The notes under the pieces were generated by a model. It was not told where the DNA came from. It did no database searches and saw only the letters and a list, made by a program, of their open reading frames with translations. Made by a program: the position numbers and the translations under genes. Shown here piece after piece: positions 7,996 through 14,662 of a stretch of 17,733 nt of DNA (position 1 is the stretch's first letter; each line of letters begins with the position of its first letter). Source of the DNA: JAYXXU01 sp037969155 (GTDB taxonomy: Bacteria > Pseudomonadota > Gammaproteobacteria > Pseudomonadales > Moraxellaceae); NCBI GenBank assembly GCA_037969155.1, contig JBBKWW010000136.1:1-17733 (forward strand). The letters run 5' to 3'.

Positions 7996-8326
7996 TCGTA
8001 CGGTCAGCACTGCTGAGGCCATGATTGCGGTCACTGTGGTGTATGTCACGCCACAAGTACAAACCCTGTTGCAGTTACAGGTTTCCTATGGCAGTACGCT
8101 GAGTCAGGTGGTGTTGGACAGTGGGATTTTGGCGCAGCATCAGTTGAATTGGCCGCTGCCGGTTGGGATTTTTAGCCAGCGTATCGAGTCACCGGATACC
8201 TATCAATTACAGGCCGGTGATCGGATTGAGCTGTACCGGCCGCTGACCCGTGATCCGAAAGATGTCCGCCGTCAGCGTGCGGCGCGTCATCCGGTCGGTC
8301 GCCGTGTGCGCACAGTCTCGCCTTGA
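7985..8326 (+). CDS. rnfH: RnfH family ubiquitin-like protein
   Basis: A 113-residue small beta-grasp protein of unknown precise role, formerly annotated as RatB or YfjF. The family signature appears as VVYVTPQ near the N-terminus and GDRIELYRPLTRDPKDVRRQRA (78-99). A basic tail of about 14 residues follows. I chose the ATG at 7985, which lies inside the last codons of the upstream membrane-protein gene. It has no visible Shine-Dalgarno, so translation is probably coupled to that gene. An internal ATG at 8021 is possible but its GAGG is too close. In E. coli and Pseudomonas the gene lies beside ratA and bamE. Here bamE is present on the opposite strand but ratA is not in the window. Confidence 0.9.
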   Translation: MSASRTVSTAEAMIAVTVVYVTPQVQTLLQLQVSYGSTLSQVVLDSGILAQHQLNWPLPVGIFSQRIESPDTYQLQAGDRIELYRPLTRDPKDVRRQRAARHPVGRRVRTVSP

Positions 8327-8366
8327 TCCGTCCGCACAGCCACAAACTGAGCGGCGGATGGCTTTG
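8326..8366 (+). terminator. Possible terminator between rnfH and bamE
   Basis: ATCCG-T-CCGC (8326-8335) can pair with GCGGCGGAT (8351-8359), a 9-pair stem with one bulged T and a 15-base loop, starting at the rnfH stop codon. A modest T-rich stretch (TTTGATTTT) follows. The long loop makes this uncertain. Confidence 0.35.
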
Positions 8367-8369
8367 ATT

Positions 8370-8762
8370 TTAGGGTTGATTGACCATGGGGTCTTTGCTG
8401 GCGGGTAAGCCGATTTGCTTTTCGGGGATACTGGCTTGACCGTTAATGCTGTCGAGTAGTCCGGCAGTATTAAACTGTAAGCTGATTTTTTGGGCGGTGA
8501 CAGGGGCGATTTTTGCTTTGCGGGCATCAGTGCCTGGCGTATAGTAATACAGATAGTCCCAGCGATTGGGTGACAACGTATCGGTCAGGGTTGGACTACC
8601 CAAATAATAGCGTACCTGTTGTTGCGTCATGCCAACTTTAATCTGGCTGACTTGCGCTTGGGTGAGTGGAGTACCTTGTGGAACGTCGATTTTATAGACG
8701 CCCAATAACGAACAACCGGACAAAATGGCCGTAACAACAACCGTCAGCAGGAATTTTTGCAT
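8370..8762 (-). CDS. bamE: Outer-membrane assembly lipoprotein BamE (SmpA/OmlA)
   Basis: A 130-residue lipoprotein of the BAM complex that inserts beta-barrel proteins into the outer membrane. It has a lipoprotein signal peptide ending in the lipobox LSGC, giving lipidated C17. The family core follows: YKIDVPQG (23-30), LTQAQVSQIKVGMTQQQVRYYLGSP (about 33-57) and RWDYLYYYTPG. The C-terminal tail after about residue 115 is polar and not conserved in my recollection. The ATG at 8762 is preceded by GGGGAG at a rather long distance. It is divergent from fur and shares a 130-base control region with it, as in Pseudomonas (omlA-fur). Confidence 0.94.
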   Translation of the reverse strand: MQKFLLTVVVTAILSGCSLLGVYKIDVPQGTPLTQAQVSQIKVGMTQQQVRYYLGSPTLTDTLSPNRWDYLYYYTPGTDARKAKIAPVTAQKISLQFNTAGLLDSINGQASIPEKQIGLPASKDPMVNQP

Positions 8763-8806
8763 TTTGCTACACTATCTCCCCGAATATTGGTGCATATGCT
8801 TTGGTA

Positions 8807-8823
8807 GATGATCATACTTCATC
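8807..8823. promoter_or_regulatory. Fur-box-like inverted repeat between bamE and fur
   Basis: GATGA and TCATC are separated by 7 bases (TCATACT). The AT-rich, GAT/ATC-rich pattern resembles a degenerate Fur site, and it overlaps the best bamE -10 (TATGAT on the minus strand). The match to the 19-base Fur consensus is only moderate, so this is a suggestion. Confidence 0.25.
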
Positions 8824-8840
8824 TCATGACCACTTGCCCA
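8811..8840 (-). promoter_or_regulatory. Possible bamE promoter
   Basis: On the minus strand TGGGCA (8835-8840) and TATGAT (8811-8816) are 18 bases apart, with 4 and 5 of 6 matches to the -35 and -10 consensus. No equally good promoter was found for fur on the plus strand. Confidence 0.3.
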
Positions 8841-8892
8841 CGATATGTGTTGTCATTGTTTTCCTTTAACCGATCAAGCCAGAGAGTTTTTC

Positions 8893-9333
8893 ATGCCCAT
8901 CACCAATCAGGATCTGCGTAAGGCAGGTCTGAAAGTGACCTTGCCGCGTATCAAGATTCTTGAGTTGCTTGAAAGCGCGACCGATCACCATCTGAGTGCA
9001 GAAGATATTTATAAAACCTTGCTGGAGCAGGGTGAGGATGTGGGTTTGGCGACGGTATATCGTGTGCTGACCCAGTTTGAGGCAGCGGGGATTATTGAGC
9101 GCCATCATTTCGAAAACAATCACTCGGTGTTTGAGATCATGCAAGAAGATCATCACGATCATATTGTGTGTCAAAGCTGTGGCCAAGTGCGAGAGTTTAC
9201 CAATCCAGTGATTGAGGCTGAGCAGCATCGTGTCGCGATTGATTTGGGTTTTGAGTTAACGGGTCATTCGTTGAATCTATACGGTTACTGTAGTAAGCCA
9301 GAGTGCAAAGATTCTTCTATTCGTCGTAAATAA
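8893..9333 (+). CDS. fur: Ferric uptake regulator Fur
   Basis: A 146-residue cytoplasmic metal-dependent repressor that binds DNA with Fe2+ as co-repressor and controls iron acquisition. The DNA-binding domain contains LRKAGLKVTLPRIKILELLE and GLATVYRVLTQFEAAGI. The dimerisation domain carries the metal ligands HHDH (87-90) and the structural zinc pair C93/C96 (CQSC), followed by a second cysteine pair, C133 and C138. I chose the ATG at 8893 because the protein then matches the family N-terminus and AGAGAG lies seven bases upstream. An upstream in-frame ATG would add 16 unrelated residues. Fur is commonly autoregulated, and a weak Fur-like repeat lies in the shared bamE-fur region. Confidence 0.97.
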   Translation: MPITNQDLRKAGLKVTLPRIKILELLESATDHHLSAEDIYKTLLEQGEDVGLATVYRVLTQFEAAGIIERHHFENNHSVFEIMQEDHHDHIVCQSCGQVREFTNPVIEAEQHRVAIDLGFELTGHSLNLYGYCSKPECKDSSIRRK

Positions 9334-9351
9334 TGTCATTTTGAATCTGAA

Positions 9352-9383
9352 TAAAAAATCACAGCGCAGCATGCTGCGCTGTG
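9352..9383 (-). terminator. Strong intrinsic terminator of pilT-pilU
   Basis: A perfect 24-base palindrome at 9360-9383 (arms CACAGCGCAG and CTGCGCTGTG around CATG) is followed on the minus strand by TTTTTT. It lies 17 bases after the pilU stop and also sits 3' of convergent fur, but the T-tract serves only the pil transcript. Confidence 0.94.
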
Positions 9384-9400
9384 GTGGCTATGTCCGTGTT

Positions 9401-10525
9401 CTAATCACTGTCTTCAATCGACAGGCCACGAGTGGCTTGATCCAGATAGCGGGTATCGGCATTCGCGCCCAACTTGATCATGAGGCGCAGGTCGTTTGGC
9501 GAATCAGCGTGCTTGATCGAGTCTTCGTAGCTGATTTCACCAGCCAAATACAGCGTGTAGAGGGCTTGGTCAAAGGTTTGCATGCCCAGCTCAGCAGAGC
9601 GCCGCATCACCTCTTTAATTTCATGAATCTCGCCTTTACGAATATAGTCAGCGACCAGTGGGGTATTGATCAGGACTTCAATGCAGGCTCGACGGCTTTT
9701 ACCATCAGGGGTCGGAATCAGCATCTGCGCCACGATGCCTTTCAGGTTCAATGACAAGTCCATATAGAGCTGGTTATGTCGATCAGACTCAAAGAAATGA
9801 ATAATCCGATCAAGGGCTTGGTTTGCATTGTTGGCGTGTAGTGTCGCTAATACTAAGTGACCGGTTTCGGCAAAGGCAATTGCATAATCCATGACTTCAC
9901 GGGTGCGAATCTCACCAATCAAAATCACATCAGGTGCTTGGCGCAATGTGTTTTTGAGTGCGACCTCAAACGATGCGGTATCAATGCCGACTTCTCGCTG
10001 GGTAATAATGCAGCCCGCGTGTTGATGCACGAATTCAATCGGATCTTCAATCGTGATGATATGCCCACGCGAATTATGATTTCGATGCCCAATCATCGAG
10101 GCCAGCGACGTGGATTTACCTGTGCCTGTCGCGCCGACAAAAACGATAATGCCACGCTTGGTCATGGCCAGTTCTTTAATCACCGGCGGCAGCTTGAGCT
10201 CATCTACGGTGGGGATAATCGTCTCAATCCGGCGCAAGACCATGCCGGGTTGATCCCGCTGCATAAAGGCACTGACCCGAAAACGGGCAGACTCGTTTTT
10301 GTCAACAATCGCAAAATTACACTCGTGGCTACTGAAAAATTCTTGTTTTTGATTGTCGGACATGATGCCTTCAATCAATTGGCCGACCACATCGCTATTC
10401 AGTGGGTTTTTGGTGACGGGAAGGATTTTCCCATTGATCTTCATCGACGGTGCCACACCTGCTGTAATAAACAAGTCGGAGCCGCCTTTTTCGACCATCA
10501 GGCGCAGTAAATCATCAAATTCCAT
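9401..10525 (-). CDS. pilU: Type IV pilus retraction ATPase PilU
   Basis: A 374-residue hexameric ATPase of the PilT/GspE secretion family that assists PilT in retracting type IV pili, acting at the cytoplasmic face of the inner membrane. Motifs in order are Walker A GATGTGKST (131-139), the Asp box HIITIEDPIEFVH (155-167), Walker B DVILIGEIR (199-207) and the His box TGHLVLATLHANN (221-233). The AIRNLIRE motif of PilT is absent, as expected for PilU, and a longer C-terminal tail ends in ATRGLSIEDSD. The start has a strong AGGAG six to seven bases upstream. It follows pilT after 48 bases on the same strand and ends 17 bases before a strong terminator, so the two form an operon. Confidence 0.96.
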   Translation of the reverse strand: MEFDDLLRLMVEKGGSDLFITAGVAPSMKINGKILPVTKNPLNSDVVGQLIEGIMSDNQKQEFFSSHECNFAIVDKNESARFRVSAFMQRDQPGMVLRRIETIIPTVDELKLPPVIKELAMTKRGIIVFVGATGTGKSTSLASMIGHRNHNSRGHIITIEDPIEFVHQHAGCIITQREVGIDTASFEVALKNTLRQAPDVILIGEIRTREVMDYAIAFAETGHLVLATLHANNANQALDRIIHFFESDRHNQLYMDLSLNLKGIVAQMLIPTPDGKSRRACIEVLINTPLVADYIRKGEIHEIKEVMRRSAELGMQTFDQALYTLYLAGEISYEDSIKHADSPNDLRLMIKLGANADTRYLDQATRGLSIEDSD

Positions 10526-10542
10526 GGTTGACTCCTGTCGGT

Positions 10543-10568
10543 ACGCATGCGTTGTCCTTTACAAAGGA
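10543..10568. repeat. Two adjacent palindromes in the pilT-pilU gap
   Basis: ACGCATGCGT (10543-10552) is a perfect 10-base palindrome, and TCCTTT-AC-AAAGGA (10555-10568) is a perfect 6-base inverted repeat. Together they fill most of the 48-base gap and lie just before the pilU ribosome site. Confidence 0.5.
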
Positions 10569-10573
10569 AGTGC

Positions 10574-11611
10574 TTATAAAAACGAATCGGGCACTTTCGC
10601 AGCGCTCTTGGCGACTGCATTGGTGATAATGCCTTTTTGTACTAAACCCTTGAGGCTTTGATCCAAGGTGGTCATGCCGTAGCCCGCGCCGGTTTGAATT
10701 GCTGAGTACATCTGCGCGACTTTGTTCTCACGAATCAAGTTGCGAATCGCTGGAATCCCGATCATGATTTCATGGGCTGCAACTCGGCCACCACCGGTTT
10801 TTTTCAGCAAGGTCTGCGAAATAACCGCCTGTAGTGACTCTGATAGCATGGCGCGAACCATGTCTTTTTCATCGGATGGAAATACGTCGATGATCCGATC
10901 CATTGTTTTGGCGGCTGAGGTGGTGTGTAGTGTACCAAACACCAAGTGACCCGTTTCGGCGGCGGTCAAGGCCAGTCGAATGGTTTCAAGATCGCGCATT
11001 TCACCGACCAGAATAATGTCTGGATCTTCACGCAGGGCGGAGCGTAGCGCTTCGTTAAAGCCATGCGTGTCACGATGCACTTCACGTTGGTTGACCAGAC
11101 ATTTTTTGGACTGATGCACAAATTCGATTGGATCTTCGATGGTCAAAATATGGTCGAAGCGCTGGTTGTTGATATAGTCGATCATCGCGGCCAGCGTGGT
11201 TGATTTGCCCGATCCAGTCGGCCCGGTGACCAGTACAATGCCACGAGGAGTTTCGCAAATATCTTTAAAGATTTGGCCTAAGCCTAAGTCTTCCATGGTC
11301 AGTACTTTGGAGGGAATCGTCCGAAATACGGCGCCTGCACCACGGTTTTGGTTAAAGGCGTTGACCCGAAAACGGGCTAAACCCGGCACTTCGAATGAAA
11401 AGTCGGTCTCTAAAAATTCTTCAAAATCTCGGCGTTGTTTGTCATTCATGATGTCATAAATCAGCCGATGGACTTCTTTATGTTCCATTGCGGGAAGATT
11501 AATGCGGCGGACTTCACCATCAACCCGAATCATCGGCGGCAGGCCGGAGGACAGATGTAGGTCAGATGCGCCGTTTTTGGCCGAGAAAGCGAGTAGTTCG
11601 GTAATATCCAT
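10574..11611 (-). CDS. pilT: Type IV pilus retraction ATPase PilT
   Basis: A 345-residue hexameric ATPase that powers retraction of type IV pili and twitching motility. The N-terminal PAS-like domain contains GASDLHLSSGLPPMIRVDGEV. The C-terminal RecA-like domain has Walker A GPTGSGKST (130-138), the Asp box HILTIEDPIEFVH, Walker B DIILVGEMR (198-206), the His box TGHLVFGTLHTTSA and the PilT-specific AIRNLIRE (288-295). The ATG at 11611 gives exactly the usual family length and has AAGGGG seven to eight bases upstream. An open frame continues upstream but is not conserved. It is first in the pilT-pilU operon and divergent from yggS, the same order as in Pseudomonas. Confidence 0.97.
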   Translation of the reverse strand: MDITELLAFSAKNGASDLHLSSGLPPMIRVDGEVRRINLPAMEHKEVHRLIYDIMNDKQRRDFEEFLETDFSFEVPGLARFRVNAFNQNRGAGAVFRTIPSKVLTMEDLGLGQIFKDICETPRGIVLVTGPTGSGKSTTLAAMIDYINNQRFDHILTIEDPIEFVHQSKKCLVNQREVHRDTHGFNEALRSALREDPDIILVGEMRDLETIRLALTAAETGHLVFGTLHTTSAAKTMDRIIDVFPSDEKDMVRAMLSESLQAVISQTLLKKTGGGRVAAHEIMIGIPAIRNLIRENKVAQMYSAIQTGAGYGMTTLDQSLKGLVQKGIITNAVAKSAAKVPDSFL

Positions 11612-11630
11612 GCAAAACCCCTTACAATTG

Positions 11631-11667
11631 CAGTGTGACCACTGATCTGGCGCATGGTCTGCCAGAT
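11631..11667 (-). other. Two abutting stem-loops in the putative pilT leader
   Basis: CAGTG-TGAC-CACTG (11631-11644) directly abuts ATCTGGC-N9-GCCAGAT (11645-11667). If the promoter at 11686-11713 is real, both hairpins lie in the 5' untranslated RNA just before the ribosome site of pilT. No known riboswitch was recognised. Confidence 0.4.
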
Positions 11668-11685
11668 ACACGGCACCTTTTGGAA

Positions 11686-11713
11686 AATGTAGCCAGCGAT
11701 CCGGCTGGTTCAA
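11686..11713 (-). promoter_or_regulatory. Putative pilT promoter with internal inverted repeat
   Basis: TTGAAC (11708-11713) and TACATT (11686-11691) on the minus strand are 16 bases apart and each match 4 of 6 consensus bases. The spacer region contains the inverted repeat CCAGC/GCTGG (11693-11708), a possible operator. Confidence 0.35.
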
Positions 11714-11731
11714 TCGTGAATAGGCTAAATC

Positions 11732-12409
11732 ATGACTGATTTTAGGCAGCAACGCCAACAGATTCTCGCGCAGATTGCCGCAGCTTGCGCGCAGTGTGAG
11801 CGGCCAGCGGCTTCAATCCAGCTGTTGGCTGTGTCAAAGACGCAACCTGCCGATGCAGTTCGGCAACTGGTGGCCGATGGGCAATTGGCATTTGGTGAAA
11901 ACTATCTACAGGAGGCGTTGCAAAAACAGGCTGAATTGGCAGATTTACCCATCGAATGGCATTTTATCGGGCAGGTACAGCGTAACAAGACCCGTGATTT
12001 GGCGGCACATTTTGCGTGGGTACATGGGGTGGATCGACTGGTGATTGCTGAGCGTTTGTCGGCGCAGCGTTTACCGACTCAGCTCGCTTTAAATGTTTGT
12101 TTGCAGCTCAATATCGATGATGAGGAGAGTAAGGCCGGTTGTAGCGCAGCAGAGCTACCAGACTTGGTGGCGGCGATTAGTCGACTGCCGAACCTACGTT
12201 TGCGCGGTTTGATGGTGATTCCAGCCAAGCAGAATACCGATGCATTTGCACAGACTACCCATTTATTTACCGAGTTACGCCATCTGCATGCCCAGCCGAT
12301 GGATTGGGATACGCTGAGTATGGGCATGTCTGCTGATCTGACTGCGGCAGTTGCGGCAGGGTCGACGCTGGTGCGGATTGGTACGGCGTTATTTGGTGCG
12401 CGACGTTAA
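11732..12409 (+). CDS. yggS: PLP homeostasis protein YggS (PLPBP/COG0325)
   Basis: A 225-residue TIM-barrel protein that binds pyridoxal 5'-phosphate and keeps vitamin B6 and amino-acid pools balanced, with no known enzymatic reaction. K36 in QLLAVSKTQP is the expected PLP-binding lysine. Further family segments are AFGENYLQEA, WHFIGQVQRNK, LRGLMVIPA and LSMGMSADLTAAVAAGSTLVRIGTALFG near the C-terminus, which holds the phosphate-binding region. The start lacks a strong ribosome site. The gene is divergent from pilT with a 120-base gap, an arrangement conserved with Pseudomonas although no functional link to pili is established. Confidence 0.95.
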   Translation: MTDFRQQRQQILAQIAAACAQCERPAASIQLLAVSKTQPADAVRQLVADGQLAFGENYLQEALQKQAELADLPIEWHFIGQVQRNKTRDLAAHFAWVHGVDRLVIAERLSAQRLPTQLALNVCLQLNIDDEESKAGCSAAELPDLVAAISRLPNLRLRGLMVIPAKQNTDAFAQTTHLFTELRHLHAQPMDWDTLSMGMSADLTAAVAAGSTLVRIGTALFGARR

Positions 12410-12550
12410 ATAGCAGGTGTTAACACGTTGCGTCATGAGCCTATTTTCGCCTTGTGCTAGGCTGTGCTGTTTTCCCGTTGCTGGGTCTAGATCTGGATGC
12501 TGAGTGGGGTCTAGGGTTAATGGGTCGTTTGAGTTTAAGGTGGGACGGGC

Positions 12551-14662
12551 ATGTCTGCTGTGCGATCAAAGCGTACAAGTGTAGTGTGGGTGATTGGGCT
12601 GTTGTGGCTTGGGCTGTTACTGCCATCCTTACAGTCTGTTTGGGCGCAGGCAGCTGAACGCTCAGTGTTTAGCGGTGTCAGTGTTGGTGGCCTATTGGGC
12701 GGTTTACGAACCAGTCCCAACCAAAAATTCTTGCCAGTTGAGCAGGCGTTTTCGGTCAGTAGCCGACAGCAGGCGGATGAATTGCTGATCGAGATTCGCG
12801 TTACGCCAGAGCATTATGTCTACCAAAAACAATTTCGTTTTACGCCAGATGCTGGATTAACGGTCGGTGAGCCGACGTTCTCTCTTTCGCCGAGCTTTGA
12901 GGATGATCCCGAGTTTGGTCGAGTGGCGGTATTTGATCAAGATGTGCAGTTGCGTGTATCCGTGAAGGGTTCTGGCACATTGAGTTTTCGTTGGCAAGGT
13001 TGCGCCAAAGCCGGTTTGTGCTATCCACCCCAAACCGAAAAAATTCAGATTCAAGCCAGTGTCGCAGCAGCGGCCATTGCTCAGCCACTGATCGCGCAAG
13101 CCATTGCCCAACCACCTAAACCTGCCAACACTCCGCAGGTCGCGATTGATGCGATCAGTAAGCCATCAGCCACTGATGCACCCGCCAGTGCTAGTTTGCC
13201 TGCGACAACGGGGCTGGTTAATCAGTCGGCACAGCGTAATCTGCGCGAGCAGGGCGAGCTACGGCCGCTCAGTATGCCAGTGCCCCGAGTGAGTATTGCT
13301 GATTTGTCAGTGCAGTCTGAGCAGATGGATTTACCCGTGTCAGTGACGTGGCAAGGGCAGTCTGCTCTGTCAGCGCTGTCTACTGCGGGTGCGCCATTAG
13401 ATACCGATCCGTTTGGCTTGGGGCAGCGACCTTGGCTGGCGATTGTCTTGCTGTTTTTGGCGGGTTTGGGCTTGGCGTTTACCCCGTGTGTGTTGCCGAT
13501 GATTCCGATTGTGGCCAATCTGGTCGCGCGACAGCACCGCCGCTCAGCCAAACATGGACTGGCCTTATCGGCAGCCTATGCGGTCGGTATTGCATCGAGT
13601 TATGCGATGCTCGGGGCATTAATTGCAGCGTTTGGTCATCAGATTAATCTGGTTGCATGGTTACAACAGCCCTCGATTTTAATCGGTTTTGCGTTAATTT
13701 TTGTGCTACTAGCGCTACACACGTTTGATGTATTACCGATTCGATTGCCACAGGCTCTACGTTCGAAGATTGATCGAATCGGCCAGATTGGCCAGCATGA
13801 ACGCTGGGCAGGCAGTCTGTTTGGCAGTTGGTTGGTTGGGTTTTTTTCTGCGTTGGTGGTGTCGCCGTGTGTCTCTGCACCACTAGCGGGTGTGTTGCTA
13901 TCTGTGTCCACCGTCGGTGATCCATTGCTGGGTGCAGTGGCGTTGTTTGCATTGGGCTTGGGTCTAGGCACGCCGTTGATGGTGCTTGGGGCAACCGAAG
14001 GCCGTTTGTTGCCGAAAGCCGGTGCGTGGCTGAATTGGGTGCGGCAGGGTTTTGGTTTGCTGCTGCTCGGCGTGGCTTTGTATTTGTTGAATCGGGTGTT
14101 TAGTACCTCGCTGATTTTGGCCGCTTGGTCAGCACTCTTCATGCTGTTAGCGGTGTGGATGTGGAGTTGGCAAGGCCGAGGGCAGCCCTTGAGTCGTAGC
14201 GTTGCCTTACTGCTGGGAGTCTGGGGTGCTTTACAGTTGATGGGCGTGGCGCAGGGTGGGCATGATCCATGGCGGCCGTTAGCACAAAGCGCTGTCATCG
14301 CTGGGGTTGCTGTGCCTGCGATGCCGATTGAAACGATCTACAGTGTGGCGCAGCTCCAGCAGCGACAGGCCAATACAGCATACTTATTGGTCGATGTCAC
14401 CGCGGACTGGTGTATCAGTTGTAAGATCATGGAGCGGGAGTTATTTGCTGCAAATGCACCTGCCCAGCTTGCGACGTGGACCCGTGTCAAGCTAGACGTG
14501 ACAGCGCCAAGCGTGGAGGCCAAGCAAGTGCTGGAGCAGTTACAGTTATTTGGGCCACCAGCCTTGTTGTTTTATCAAGATGGTGTGTTGCGTGCGCGGC
14601 TGGTCGGCGAAACTGATCGCTCCACGTTACAGCGCCAGTTGGATCAGTTGGCAATGCGGTAA
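12551..14662 (+). CDS. dsbD: Thiol:disulfide interchange protein DsbD
   Basis: Carries electrons from cytoplasmic thioredoxin across the inner membrane to periplasmic DsbC, DsbG and cytochrome c maturation. A signal peptide (about 1-34) precedes the N-terminal domain, with its pair C151/C157 in QGCAKAGLCYPP. The eight-helix membrane domain carries C313 (FTPCVLPMIP) and C440 (VSPCVSAPL). The C-terminal thioredoxin-like domain has WCISC (C621, C624) and a FGPP cis-proline region (668-671). All three cysteine pairs are intact. At 703 residues it is about 140 longer than E. coli DsbD, mostly from an Ala/Pro/Gln/Ser-rich linker at about 171-292. The ATG follows AAGGTGGGA. It lies 141 bases after yggS, and its last 19 bases overlap convergent thiO. 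Confidence 0.95.
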   Translation: MSAVRSKRTSVVWVIGLLWLGLLLPSLQSVWAQAAERSVFSGVSVGGLLGGLRTSPNQKFLPVEQAFSVSSRQQADELLIEIRVTPEHYVYQKQFRFTPDAGLTVGEPTFSLSPSFEDDPEFGRVAVFDQDVQLRVSVKGSGTLSFRWQGCAKAGLCYPPQTEKIQIQASVAAAAIAQPLIAQAIAQPPKPANTPQVAIDAISKPSATDAPASASLPATTGLVNQSAQRNLREQGELRPLSMPVPRVSIADLSVQSEQMDLPVSVTWQGQSALSALSTAGAPLDTDPFGLGQRPWLAIVLLFLAGLGLAFTPCVLPMIPIVANLVARQHRRSAKHGLALSAAYAVGIASSYAMLGALIAAFGHQINLVAWLQQPSILIGFALIFVLLALHTFDVLPIRLPQALRSKIDRIGQIGQHERWAGSLFGSWLVGFFSALVVSPCVSAPLAGVLLSVSTVGDPLLGAVALFALGLGLGTPLMVLGATEGRLLPKAGAWLNWVRQGFGLLLLGVALYLLNRVFSTSLILAAWSALFMLLAVWMWSWQGRGQPLSRSVALLLGVWGALQLMGVAQGGHDPWRPLAQSAVIAGVAVPAMPIETIYSVAQLQQRQANTAYLLVDVTADWCISCKIMERELFAANAPAQLATWTRVKLDVTAPSVEAKQVLEQLQLFGPPALLFYQDGVLRARLVGETDRSTLQRQLDQLAMR

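Noticed and set aside
9857..10510. 217-codon open frame antisense to pilU
   Set aside because: It lies wholly inside a well-supported pilU gene, has no recognisable domain, and its residue pattern is what a reverse-frame shadow gives.
10574..11758. Longer PilT beginning at 11758
   Set aside because: The extra 49 residues are not typical of PilT. The ATG at 11611 gives the usual length and has a strong ribosome site.
13639..14298. 219-codon open frame antisense to dsbD
   Set aside because: It is the mirror of a membrane-domain coding region, rich in Pro, Ser, Thr and Asn, with no motif and no ribosome site.
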